From NCBI RefSeq assembly GCF_030052815.1, contig NC_079495.1, forward strand, positions 58,224,422 through 58,288,421: a stretch of DNA of 64,000 nt, given 5' to 3'. Below, piece by piece: positions 47,601 through 57,335 of the stretch (its first letter is position 1; each line of letters starts with the position of its first letter). The notes beneath the pieces are model-generated. The model did no database searches. It saw nothing but the letters and a program-made list of their open reading frames with translations, and was not told the origin of the DNA. The translations under genes were made by a program, and so were the position numbers. This DNA is from Hevea brasiliensis (lineage: Eukaryota; Streptophyta; Magnoliopsida; Malpighiales; Euphorbiaceae).

Positions 47601-49135
47601 GGAGACTTGAATTTGCTTTTTTTTGAATTGTACAAGTATTTTCATTCAATTCTGTGAACATCATTTTTGTGTTTTCTTTATTGAAAAATAATTTTTTCTG
47701 AATTATCGTCTTGATTACTTGGATATTTAGGGGAACTGATTAACCTTTTTGTACATACAACTTACTATTCTCTATCAAAAGATGAAAAATAGAGAGAGAA
47801 TGAGGGGGGAGTAGGTTGTGGATGTAGAAAAGAAATAACACTGGGAGAGAGATAAAGAAGAGTAGGAGAGAAATAAGTGGGAGAGGATCAGAGTAGTTTG
47901 AGTGTAAAAAATAACTGGAGGGAATAGAGTTAACAGAACCAAATTATAAGATTAATTAATTTGTTTTTAAAATACATGGAATAATTAATTAGTTTTATTG
48001 AAATAAATGAACTAAATAGTAGTTTGACTAGTATTGACTAACGGAAAAATTGATGGATGACTAAATAGTTTAACGAACTAAAAATAAAGGAATTAAATGG
48101 TATACTTTTCAAATATAGGGACTAAGTAGTTAGTTTTCTTAACATATAGGGACTATATAGTAATTTTCCCTTTGTTTTTTTAATATTGTAAGAAACAAAG
48201 TTAGTTGTTACTCATAACTTCTGTCATTTTTTGCTCCCTTAATTTTAACACTCTTTAACTTTTACTTTTGTAACTTTTAACTTTCAATTCTTAAACTTCA
48301 AGACAAATGCACCCTAACAGCTAATAATAGGGCACTAGAAATGGTACTTTTACAATTTGGAGAGAGATTGATTAAAACTCTCATGTTAATGACAAATGAT
48401 CTAGGCATTTTTTGCAATGTTCTTTGGAAACAATTTCGATTATTATGCTGAGACAATTAAACAATTTTTATGAATGTTCTGGAAATAATTGATCGTATCA
48501 TCTGAGTATCTACAATAAGCAATATAACTGAGTCTGAACTATAACACAAAGGCAATTTACTTGGTAAATCATGTGTCATTCGGCTTTTACACTTCCCAGG
48601 TAATCGGATCTATCACTGGAGTTAGGTACATTATTGAGTACTTTCCTGAAATAGGATTTGGGCCACGCCTCAATGTCGACATCCATCATGGCGCACTCAC
48701 TGAAGGATTGCTTACATTTGCAATTGTTACCATCTCTCTTGGGCTTTCAAGAAAGATCCCTGGAAGTTTCTTCATGAAGACATGGATATCAAGTGTCTCT
48801 AAATTAGCTCTTCACATACTTGGCTCCGATCTGACTGGCGGTTGTATGAACCCAGCCTCTGTAAGTGATATCAATATCATTAGCATTTGATGCACATATC
48901 ATACATCTGTTTTTGTTGCCAAAACTTTGGAAAACAGAGATGAACTACTAGAGCTTTTTAAAATGTGTAGGTGATGGGATGGGCTTATGCCCGTGGAGAT
49001 CATATAACTAAGGAGCATATACTTGTATATTGGCTTGCTCCAATAGAGGCAACTCTTCTGGCAGTATGGACATTTAAGCTACTAGTTCGACCCCAAAAGC
49101 AAGAGAAGGAAGAGTCGAAGAGTAAATCAGATTGA
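35397..49135 (+). CDS. SIP2;1: Small basic intrinsic aquaporin, SIP2;1 type (3 exons)
   Basis: Spliced from exons 35397-35693, 48600-48860 and 48971-49135; all junctions are GT-AG and phase 0, giving 240 residues, close to the 237 I recall for Arabidopsis SIP2;1. The first pore motif is NPL (residues 72-74, in GGAYNPLTV) instead of NPA. The second is a true NPA (183-185, in GGCMNPAS). NPL plus NPA and the conserved [16 protein letters not shown] and [10 protein letters not shown] segments point to SIP2. The family are six-helix channels of the endoplasmic reticulum membrane that pass water or small solutes; the tail here is Lys/Glu/Ser-rich. The start is ATG at 35397; an upstream in-frame TTG is not plausible as a start. 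The coding exons are intact, so the gene is probably functional if the 12.9-kb first intron is removed correctly. Confidence 0.95.
38596..38948 (+). repeat. Chromovirus 5' LTR (353 nt)
   Basis: TGTTACATAC to CCCTAACA. Contains a tandem 'gtagttgg.aagtgagctgtt' repeat and a (CT)n stretch near 38877-38895. Confidence 0.92.
38950..38961 (+). other. Chromovirus primer binding site
   Basis: TGGTATCAGAGC, perfect initiator tRNA-Met complement, 1 nt after the LTR. Confidence 0.9.
39010..43776 (+). pseudogene. Chromovirus gag-pol with five in-frame stops
   Basis: A single frame from ATG 39010. Gag core about 39379-39870 ([18 protein letters not shown]); zinc knuckle [14 protein letters not shown] near 40156; protease DSGST at 40399; RT about 40980-41700 with FFDDIL at 41431; RNase H from about 41870 ([10 protein letters not shown]); integrase zinc finger about 42450-42590 and core with [12 protein letters not shown] and [12 protein letters not shown]; then a GPF/Y segment (KFYGPFRIL) and chromodomain-like end ([20 protein letters not shown]). 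Stops: TAG 39298, TAA 39670, TAA 41266, TAG 41908, TGA 43036, all in one frame with no frameshift needed. The flanking family motifs imply Gln or Trp codons at most of them. Confidence 0.92.
43702..43711 (+). other. Chromovirus polypurine tract
   Basis: AAAGGAGGGA, 4 nt before the 3' LTR. Confidence 0.8.
43716..44066 (+). repeat. Chromovirus 3' LTR (351 nt)
   Basis: TGTTACGTAC to CCCTAACA, followed by the CAATT duplication. Overlaps the 3' end of the gag-pol frame, which runs on to 43776. Confidence 0.92.
44690..45540 (+). pseudogene. Old gypsy fragment (gag end and RT) with nested copia LTR
   Basis: 44690-44900 reads a knuckle-like [17 protein letters not shown] and an acidic linker typical of gypsy gag-protease spacers. 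45150-45540 gives RT motifs in broken frames: [40 protein letters not shown]. The two parts are separated by a copia LTR with its primer site. The fragment is a relic with no LTRs of its own. Confidence 0.75.
44908..45085 (+). repeat. Short copia-type LTR with primer site
   Basis: TGTTATGGAAAG to TTTCTACA (178 nt), directly followed by TGGTATCAGAGC (45086-45097). LTR-like promoter text: a run of TATATATATA near 45030. The rest of the element is missing, apart from a few tens of nt at most. Confidence 0.6.
47277..48169. mobile_element. MITE with long terminal inverted repeats, about 0.9 kb
   Basis: The left end (GGAAAAATTACTATTTAG...) and the reverse complement of the right end (GGGAAAATTACTATATAG...) match over roughly 200 nt, including phrases such as 'gttaaactNtttagtc' and 'ccgttagtcaat'. 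No transposase. Flanks CTTTTGTATTT and CTTTGTTTTTTT are similar but not identical, so the target duplication is uncertain. Long TIRs suggest a Mutator-like origin. Confidence 0.65.
48600..48860 (+). CDS. SIP2;1: SIP2;1 exon 2
   Basis: 87 codons covering the middle helices and the second NPA. The acceptor is TTCCCAG|GTAATC and the donor CCTCT|GTAAGT. Confidence 0.93.
48971..49135 (+). CDS. SIP2;1: SIP2;1 exon 3
   Basis: 54 codons plus TGA. Starts [11 protein letters not shown], which continues the NPA loop, then the last helix and charged tail. Acceptor TGTGTAG|GTGATG. Confidence 0.93.
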   Translation: MMGWAYARGDHITKEHILVYWLAPIEATLLAVWTFKLLVRPQKQEKEESKSKSD

Positions 49136-49308
49136 TGTTTGATGATAATCAAACTGAAGCAATCCACTGTGTTTTCTCCTTGTAAAGTTGCTTGGATCAG
49201 TGTCTATTTATTGTTAATTTATCTCCAGCATCTTCTTGTTGGTCAGAACTCTCTATCAGATGATGGCCAACCGTGTTAGCTAGCTTAGCAGTTCTGCTTG
49301 ATTATTTT

Positions 49309-49314
49309 AATAAA
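49309..49314 (+). terminator. SIP2;1: Possible SIP2;1 poly(A) signal
   Basis: AATAAA 174 nt after the stop codon. This is a plausible plant near-upstream element, but plant signals are loose. Confidence 0.45.
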
Positions 49315-49350
49315 TGTAAATACTTTTGTTAGCTAATGCAAAATTACTAT

Positions 49351-50091
49351 GGAATAAGGTTCAAATTTCAAATTGCCCATTGTACTTGTCGGGGATATTC
49401 AATTTAGTTAATTTTTAATTTGTGGTTCAATTTAACCCATAAGTTTTGATTTATGTTCAAATTAGTTCAATTAACAAAAAAGTGTAATTATTTAATTATT
49501 TTTTTAATATTAAAATATTATTTTTATATTATATAATTAATTAATAAAAATAAAAATATTATTTTTATTATTCAATATTATTAATTAAACTGAAAATATA
49601 AAAAAAATATTTTTATATTTTCATATAATTAATTAAATTAAAAATTATTATTATTTCAATTAATAATATTGAATAATAAAAATAATATTTTTATTTAATT
49701 AATTATACAATAGAAAAATAATATTTTAATATTAACAAATAATTAAATAATTTATTTAAATAAATTATTTGATATATAAACAAATTAATTATACAATATA
49801 AAAATAATATTTTAATATTAACAAAAGTTATTTTTTAATATTATTTAAACAAAATAATTAAATATTTTAAAAATGATATTAAAATATTATTTTTATATTG
49901 CATAATTTATATAATTAGAATATTAAATAAATTATTTTTATATTATATTTTAATATTAAAAAATAATATTTTTATTAATTTGACTAATTTGAGTATAAAT
50001 CAAAATTTATAGGTTAAATTGGACTAAAAATTAAAAATGGGTTAAATTGAACATTCCCAATAAGTACATGAATCAAATTGAACCTTATTCT
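49351..50091. mobile_element. Mutator-like MITE with 10-bp target duplication
   Basis: Identical AAATTACTAT at 49341-49350 and 50092-50101 flank a 741-bp element. Its ends are inverted repeats of about 90-100 nt (left GGAATAAGGTTCAAATTT, right the complement of AGAATAAGGTTCAATTT, continuing through 'ttgatttat.ttcaaatta'). The core (about 49490-49980) is almost pure A+T with nested palindromes around 'caatattattaatt'. No coding capacity. It lies about 35 nt beyond the SIP2;1 poly(A) signal. Confidence 0.75.
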
Positions 50092-50101
50092 AAATTACTA
50101 T

Positions 50102-50764
50102 CATTAATCTCAATTAATGGTGCACAGCTCTATGGACTCTTTGTAACGTGCTATTTTGGATTGATTTTAGTCAAATCCAAACAAGTCACTTATGGATTGA
50201 GTACTATGGATTATGGGTTTGGATTTGGATGATTTTAGATAGTGCACAAAATAAGGGTTTTGATTTTAGTCATTTTAGATTGAGCGTGGACTTAAGTGAA
50301 TTAATTACCGGTTATAAACCATGGATTTATTTACAAATACTCTTTCAATCTCAGACTTACATCCAATCGCAAAAGGAGGAGTAAGGGATACTTGGATGTT
50401 TAAAAAAAAAAGAAAAAAAATTATTTTTGCATAACTTGATTTGATTCGATGGTTAAAAAATATATTATTCACTTAACAGATTTAAATTTAAGTTTTCACT
50501 CTTTCGATACTTCTATTTAAAATAATAATAATATATTTATAAAATAAATTTCAAGCTGTAGTTATTTTTTTTAAATAAAAAAGCGTAACAATATTTGTAT
50601 TTGGGATGACTTTTTACTAAAATTATTTACATCCCTTCTTTAAATAAAAAAAAATAAAAAGGTAAATTAAAATATGCTTATTGAGATTCTTGTAATAATT
50701 AATTCAAGACATATTATGTTTATATTTTGAGTATATAATGCATTATAAGTTTTTTTGCACCATT
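50102..50764. other. Intergenic space between convergent genes
   Basis: AT-rich, with poly-A tracts near 50402 and 50648. Presumably holds the 3' UTR of the DUF309 gene on the minus strand. No gene or repeat recognised. Confidence 0.5.
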
Positions 50765-50991
50765 TTAGGGCTGGTGGGCCACAAGATGTTGTTTCGTAGC
50801 CTCAAGAATGGGAAGCTTTACTCTGGGAGGGTCAGCAGAAGCATAAGATTTACGAGGACAGAATACAATGCACATACTACCATCCATAGGATCTTTTTCT
50901 ATATTATATAAAAGCTGCCCAGCACCATATCTCCCAAGAAGTTGGTATGACCTTTCTGATTGGTCCATGGCCAGACATAGATCATCTGTGC
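50765..50991 (-). CDS. DUF309 gene exon 3
   Basis: Completes a Cys codon, then 74 codons and TAA. Reads TDDLCLAMDQSERSYQLLG and a C-terminal extension ending VAHQP. Confidence 0.87.
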
Positions 50992-51721
50992 CTGCAAATT
51001 TATCAAGATAAATATATAAACAAACAAGAAACAATTAGGAAGCTTAATTAATTAATTTCTAGCTAGCCTTGATGAGTTTTAGCAATAATTCCACTTACAA
51101 GCAGCAAGTTCAATCTGGGTTTGATAAATAAATTGGAGAACAGCAGAAATGTCTTGCTCAAACTGATGAAATGGTCCGCTCTGAAAATTCATCTTTCTAA
51201 GCTTACACAGTCCCTCTCCCAGCTCCATCATTGCCCCTTTATGATTCTACATATATATATATATAGGTTGAAAATTTCTTTCAAAATTAAAAACCAATAT
51301 ATATATATATTGGGAAATGACCAACCTGGTTAAAGAGATGATGAAATCCAACAGCGCATTGCAGAATCCCATGAACGAGAGTTCTGGTGGGATCTTCAGC
51401 TTTTATCCAGAGAGCTTCAAGAAAGTCATGGCACTTGTAGTATTCTCTCGTGTTGAAAAGAGCAACCGCTTCGTCAAAGCTGCAGCAATCTTCATCTTCA
51501 TCTTCGTATTGTGTGTTGTAGTTATATCTGTATGAGATGCAAAAGCGACTTCTGGTGGGGTTGCTACTAGCTGGAGTGAGTTGCTGTGATGGAGCCTTCT
51601 TATTGAGATTAGGGGAAGGAAAATTGCTTGGCGACTTGTAGTTTGGTGAATTATGCACAATGAAAGCTGGAGAATGAGAGGATAGTGATGACAAGAGAAG
51701 GAATTTGAGGCCAAGTGCCAT
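50765..51721 (-). CDS. DUF309 domain protein, probably plastid-targeted (3 exons)
   Basis: On the minus strand, exons are 51326-51721, 51099-51246 and 50765-50991, with introns of 79 and 107 nt. Junctions are GT-AG (CAG|GTTGGT, GTAG|AATCAT, T|GTAAGT, TTGCAG|GC). The product is 256 residues. Residues 1 to about 75 are Ser/Pro/Asn-rich without a folded look, consistent with a chloroplast transit peptide (inference). After an acidic stretch (EDEDEDCC), the DUF309 domain starts near residue 82: ALFNTREYYKCHDFLEALW with His98, Glu102 and Trp105, then GILQCAVGFHHLFNQ, continuing in exon 2 with NHKGAMMELGEGLCKL. The family is found in bacteria and plastid-bearing organisms and its biochemical role is not known to me. 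The frame is intact, and the helical pattern continuing across the splice joins supports the model. Confidence 0.9.
51099..51246 (-). CDS. DUF309 gene exon 2
   Basis: 49 codons plus 1 nt: NHKGAMM ... YQTQIELAA. Too short and split to stand out as an open frame, but it is the expected continuation of the domain. Confidence 0.87.
51326..51721 (-). CDS. DUF309 gene exon 1
   Basis: 132 codons: presequence plus the start of the domain; ends in phase 0 at ...HHLFNQ. Confidence 0.88.
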
Positions 51722-51798
51722 TTTTGATAATTGATATGGTTTGTGTGGTGGAGGCTGATGAACTAAAAGCCTATAATATTGCTATTACCAATTCGCCT

Positions 51799-51814
51799 AT
51801 ATATATATATATAT
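51799..51814 (-). promoter_or_regulatory. TATA-like element of the DUF309 gene
   Basis: (TA)n tract about 80 nt upstream of the start codon, at a suitable distance for a TATA box. The remaining upstream DNA to about 52290 is AT-rich with no gene seen. Confidence 0.4.
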
Positions 51815-52289
51815 TAAAATAAAAAATCTAAATCATTTTAGCAGAGCCCAAAGCTTTCTTTTGTTATCAAAAGAAAAAAAAACCTAAAATTTTTCTTAAT
51901 CTTTTTAATTTAATATATTTTTTAATTTTAAAATTTTAACTACAATTATATATGATCGATTAAAAGTTGCTAGAGAAAAAAAATGCTAGCATCAATTTAA
52001 ATAAAGAAAATAATATGACTACAACATAAGAGCGGCTTGCAATTATTTTTGAATTTTTTTACTAAATTAGCGATAAAGTTTTTTTTTTAATTTATTAGAC
52101 GTAATTGCGATTAATTTTGAAATTAGAAAAGAACTACAAAAATTTAAAATTTTGAGTACCTGGCCAATCTCGCAGAATCAGTTCCGGCGGGCACACATGT
52201 TCTCTGTGCTGCTCCTTCCGGCTTGTCTCCATGGTTGAGTCATGATGTTAATGGGTAAGCTACCCCGGCCCAGGTTTTGCATGTAGTTG

Positions 52290-53940
52290 TTAGGAAACAT
52301 TAATTGCATAATAAATTTGAGTGGAAAATTAAATTTAATTGATTTATTTTAATTAATTTTAGAATGGTGGTAATTAAAATTAATTATGAGCAAATTACTT
52401 TAATTTAATTCTTTGGAAATTTGCTAATTACTTGAATTTTGGTAAACCACTAGTTGTCCAGATGTCCATTCTTCAATGGTATCTACACAGGTTAGTTGTG
52501 AGGAAATTCTCTAAAACCTTTTTAGAGAAAATGAAATTTGAGTGCCAGCTCAAATGTGGAAAATGAAGCTCTCTTATTGGGAAAAAGAAGACAAGGCTCC
52601 TTTTATATGAGCCAAAATTTATACTTCCTCCGTTTACAAATAATAGCCACATTTAGTTTTTTTATTTTATCTAAAATTATCTGATACATTTAGAAAACTA
52701 AGGAGAATTAATTTTTTTTTTTAATTTTACCCTTTATCTCTACAAAATACAATAAATATATAGACAATTTTCTAGAACTAACATTATCACCTTCTTCTTA
52801 ATTAAATCAGCTGTTTGTCACGTTGATATTTATTTCTTTAGATTTCCAAGAAAGGGTAATTAAGTAAATTATTAATTTTTTTTTTATAAAAATGAGGTTA
52901 TCTAATCATTTCCTTAATCATCATGAAACTCCAAAATGTGGCTATTATTTGTGGACGGAGAGAGTAATTAATAATTTAACCCATAAATTGATTAATTATG
53001 AATTGACCCCTATAGGAATTAAAAATCACAAAATTAAGTCCTATAATTCTTGAAACTTTAAATTAAGTCTACACTTAATTATTAGGACATAAAGTAGTCT
53101 ACATAAAATTTATGTTTCGGTCCATAATCCTTTAGAATTAATTTATTTTATTTTAATAAAGTCCAACTTGATAACCCATTTTAATTCCCCACTCACAATC
53201 TTTATGCGTGTGACCCATTAGGTTTCTAATGTGTTGGCAACAAATATAATTAAATAAAATTAATAATTTAATTTTATCATCAATTCATAACTGATTAATT
53301 ATATTTGTAGATCATTATTAATATTTAGCAATGTGTAATGACTACCCAAATATTGTAACTTGTAAAAATGATTTGACTAACCTTTATATGATCAGTCAAT
53401 CAGTGTAACTAAGATCCCTTTATCATAATATTTCGATTTATATACTGATACATGAAATGTGTCTGCTATGTATAAATCATTTTTGTTCTTCTAATATAAC
53501 TAATTAATTAAATAAGATTCTCAATCTTATTTTACCTTGCGTAAAGATTTAACAATCCACATGGGCCTAGAACAATTGAAATATTTTTCCTAATTACCTA
53601 CGGTAATGAATTTCATCTTGACAATTAAATATCTCCATATAGTTCATACTATATCCAATAGCTACCACATTTGTTATCGTTATATAGAATGACACGTGAG
53701 CAGTATCAAAACATAGTAATTCCTATATAAGCTAACTTAGTATCTCAACTCTAAGGATCACTTACACGATTGTCACGTGACTCTTTCCATAGACACTGGT
53801 AGACTTTTATATGGAATCCTTGTGCATGTCAGTTCAGTAAACTTGTCACCACAAGCATCTACACGTTGGTTTTAGGTATCCATATACCTCAGCTTAACGA
53901 GAATTGCTGATGAAGTCAAATTATATAGACATTAAGGATT
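52290..53940. repeat. Degenerate repeat, possibly an old copia LTR
   Basis: No coding region. Phrases such as 'gcgtgtgacccattaggttt' and 'taatgactaccc' resemble the layout of the inverted copia LTR at 12966-15068, suggesting a distant long copia LTR on the minus strand. Boundaries are not clear. It is interrupted by a Stowaway-like MITE. Confidence 0.3.
52624..52964. mobile_element. Stowaway-like MITE, 341 bp
   Basis: Terminal inverted repeats CTTCCTCCGTTTACAAATAA and CTCTCTCCGTCCACAAATAA (reverse complement of the right end) continue as TAGCCACATTT, so 28 of 31 positions match. TA dinucleotides flank both ends (52622-52623, 52965-52966), the Tc1/mariner target. No transposase. Confidence 0.85.
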
Positions 53941-54619
53941 AATATTCATTGCATTTTATTAGCATTTAGTCTCCTTTTATGTTTATTTTATGTGTTTTTA
54001 TTAATATTTTAGAAAACTTGTTAATCCAACCCAATTCTTTGATTTTTATATTTTATCAAGTGTTTTTATGTGGTTCTTGAGCCAAGAACGAGTTTGGAAG
54101 AGATCTGGAGGTCAAAAAGTGAATAATGGAAGGCTAGAAGAAGTACACGGGCTATGTAACCTGCCTTGTGTAACCTCTTAGACCCCATGCAACCTTTTGA
54201 ACAAAAGAAAACTAAAAAAATTCAAGCTACAGAAAATTAAGGTCACCTCGTGTACCGTTACAAGGCCCGTGTACTATCCCCAGATAACAATTTTAACCCG
54301 ACTTTTCTTTCTTCCAACTCCACCTAGATGGACTTCTAAGGCTTTTAGGACTCCGAAACAAGAGTTTTTACACTAGATATAAATATAATAAGTCAAGAAT
54401 TGAGGGAGACGAAACCAATTTACATTCAAGAGTGAAATTAACTTCAAGAAAGGCATAAAAGAAACAAGATTTGCAAGATTGATAGAAGGAATTTTCAGTT
54501 GAAGTTCCAAAAGTCCAAGGCTGCAATTCTCCATCTGGATTTTTTCATTCTATTTCTTCTCATGTCTTTTCTTCATTTTATAAACTTGATTGTAAAACTC
54601 ACTATGTATGAGTAGTTTC
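53941..54619. repeat. Unassigned repeat-like sequence
   Basis: Non-coding. Its wording ('gcatttagtctccttttatg', 'gcccgtgtac', 'ggcataaaagaaac') is reminiscent of LTRs of the Tat/Athila type, but I cannot define ends. It is cut at 54620 by another LTR. Confidence 0.25.
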
Positions 54620-57335
54620 TGTCACATCTTACCCCTCTGTAAGGCATAACATGATCCCGTAGAATATCTAATGAACTACCAAACTTTACCTACCGATAAC
54701 TCATTAAGTACCCTACAAGGGATTTTAAAACAATTTTCTTACTTTTTATAAGTAGTGAGCATTTTATAATAGGTATCAAAACATTTAATTAGAGTTTGAA
54801 AACTAGTTAAGATTTTTGTCCCATTTTATTTTTTCGCAAATTCTATAAAAATTTCGGCAGAGTGCCGTTTGTATTTTGAGAAAACAGTTCTTCAAATACC
54901 TGAAAAAAACACTTCCAAAGATTCATCTCAACAACTTCATCATTTCAACATCCATCTCAACCAATTTTAACATCATTTCTCAATTTCCAAAATTCAATAT
55001 CATCAAAATACTATAATTCAATTTCATTCAAATGAAAACAAAATATTTTCATTCATATTTCAATAAAGATAAAACAATTTATATACATCATTACAAAAAT
55101 TTACAGTAAGAAAAATCCAAACTAAAATTTAATACAAGCTCTATATAACTTTATACAACTTTATACAACTACTCATAACCAATTTTACATATCCATACAG
55201 TTACATATATTTACATATATCAAAATAGTTTTTACATTCAGGGCATAAAATATACCCGATAACTTCAAAGTAGGTAGCTCCTCAATTCTCAGCAGCTCAC
55301 TCTGCTGCTCCTCTAGTATCTATATTTGCGACAGTAATAATAGCTATCGCTGAGTACTAGGACTCAGTGGTGTACAACATACTAAAATAATCTTTATGTG
55401 AAATTTAAATCATATTTATTCACAAATTAAACTGAACATGACATATAAATTCAAAACATGATTTATAAGATTTTAATCCAAACAATTTCATTGCAAAAGT
55501 CTCAAAACAAATTTCATAAAACACACAGTTATATCATGCCATTCGAAACAAATGTCATCTCAGTAGCCAGAGGCTAAGGAGAAGTCACATCACAAGGCTA
55601 GCTAGCTCAAATATATGGGAACCCATTCTTTTTCTTCTTCTACTGGCGCACACCTCAACACTTTAGCCAGATAAGGAATCAAAATTCGAAACTGATTTCC
55701 TCCACTAGTCATGCTAGTGAGGTATTCAAATATATGGTCATGACACTGTGGTTTCAAAACTTATCTTAACAATTTACTAAACATTTATTGCCATTTCAAA
55801 TATACACAAATAAACTTTCAACAATTCAAAGCAAAAGCATAATACACATTTCATGCTCTTTGTAGATGAATTTTGAAGCATATTGATGTTGTGCACAAAC
55901 CTTATACGAGTCGCCTCTCGGCCTTGACTCGATCTCTCGGGTTCTTTCTTGGTATTCTTTTCTACTGAAACACACAGTTTCATAGTATTTCAGTATCATA
56001 ACTCATTATAAATCCAAAAATAAATTCAAATTCACTTATACCTAGCTTTAATATGCTAAACTTGACGTTGTTTTAAATTTGTGTTTCGGGGTTACTATTT
56101 ATTACACTATTCAAGTCAATTTATTGACTTTCTAGGGCTTAATAGGTATAGGAATTCCAACTGTACTCACATACCACATTTTGGTCATCAATTTTGTTGG
56201 TTTGGTTGTTTTCTCAAAATTTAAGTCTTTTAGGCAAATTTACAAATTTTCAGTTTTGGTGTCTTATGTTACACTGTTCCATTAGTCATTTTGCTGTTAG
56301 AATTTGGCTAAGTTTTCTTCATATAAATTGTTCCTTATTGTCTTAGCTTTATTCTTCTTTTGGAATCACTCCATTTGGAGTTTTGTAGCTCAAGTTATAG
56401 CCATTTGAATCATGGCTGCCGGATTGGACTTACCCAGATTTCTGAGCAAATTTCTAGGTTCTGGCAGTTTTAGGTCACCAATTTTGGGTGGCTAAATGAC
56501 TTAGTTAAGGGCATAATTTGGGTTTGTGTTTTTCATGAAAGTATTAGGTCTATATCTCAGCTTTCTACTGGTAAAATTTTAGGTCATTTAAACCTACCTA
56601 GCCCAAGTTATGGCCAAATGAATTTGGTCATTTTTGTACAGGTCAGATTGCCTAATCTAGATTTGGTCAATTTGTTCACTAGGTTTTAGTCACTTTTTGG
56701 GCATGATTTCTAAATGAAAAATGTGTTATTTTATGTTTAGTTTCATTCTCAATTGGCCTCACACCAATTGGGCTTATAAATTTTTAGTTTTGGTCCCTGA
56801 AAGGGACTTTGGTCCTGCTGCCTACATACTGCCCACATCCAATCTGAATCTCCACTCAATTCCAACACTTCCAACATACCCCAATTGGTCACAAATGACC
56901 ATTTTTCACCTCAAACAAGGTCAAATACACTATTTGACCACTTCTCCAAATTTTTGTCTTCCAAACCCTAGGTGCCAAAATCCTAACTACACTAATTGTT
57001 ACATTTAACTAATTCAAAGCATACTAACATTACTCCATCACTCAATTAAGCTTCCTAACATAATTAATTCAATCAAAACACAAACATTTCCATCATAAAC
57101 CCTAGTGGCCGAAATTTACTCCTGTCCCCCAAGGATATTTTCATTTCATTTTAAGCATATTTATAAGTTCTTTATGCTATAAATACTTTAATTAAACTAA
57201 AAATTTGAAGTGAGCTTACTAACCTTGAATGCATAATTTTCTACTTTCTTTCCTTCAAGTTTTCTTTTCTTTTTTTCCCTTGCACCTTCCTTGCTAGTTG
57301 CCCAAACAAATTTTATCTATGGTAGGTTACTTTTC
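54620..57335 (-). repeat. Gypsy-type LTR, truncated (copy G)
   Basis: Starts TGTCACATC and shares the family order: hairpin (55350-55367), 'ttgacttt' block, Leu/Cys-rich module region and 'ggtcacaaatgacca'. It is the most diverged copy in the window. Its far end is missing because the chromovirus LTR at 57336 inserted into it; the remainder should lie right of this window. Confidence 0.7.

Larger units (their letters stand above)
35694..48599 (+). other. SIP2;1 intron 1, 12.9 kb
   Basis: Contents in order: about 2.9 kb of AT-rich intron without recognisable genes (35694-38595, with A-runs at about 35881 and 36174); a chromovirus on the sense strand (38596-44066); about 600 nt of plain sequence; an old gypsy fragment with a nested copia LTR (44690-45540); 1.7 kb of unassigned AT-rich DNA; a long-TIR MITE (47277-48169); and 430 nt to the acceptor. 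The inserted polymerase genes are intronic and not part of the aquaporin. Confidence 0.9.

Noticed and set aside
52150..52285. GC-richer stretch as a possible exon
   Set aside because: No frame with recognisable protein, no splice context; left unassigned.
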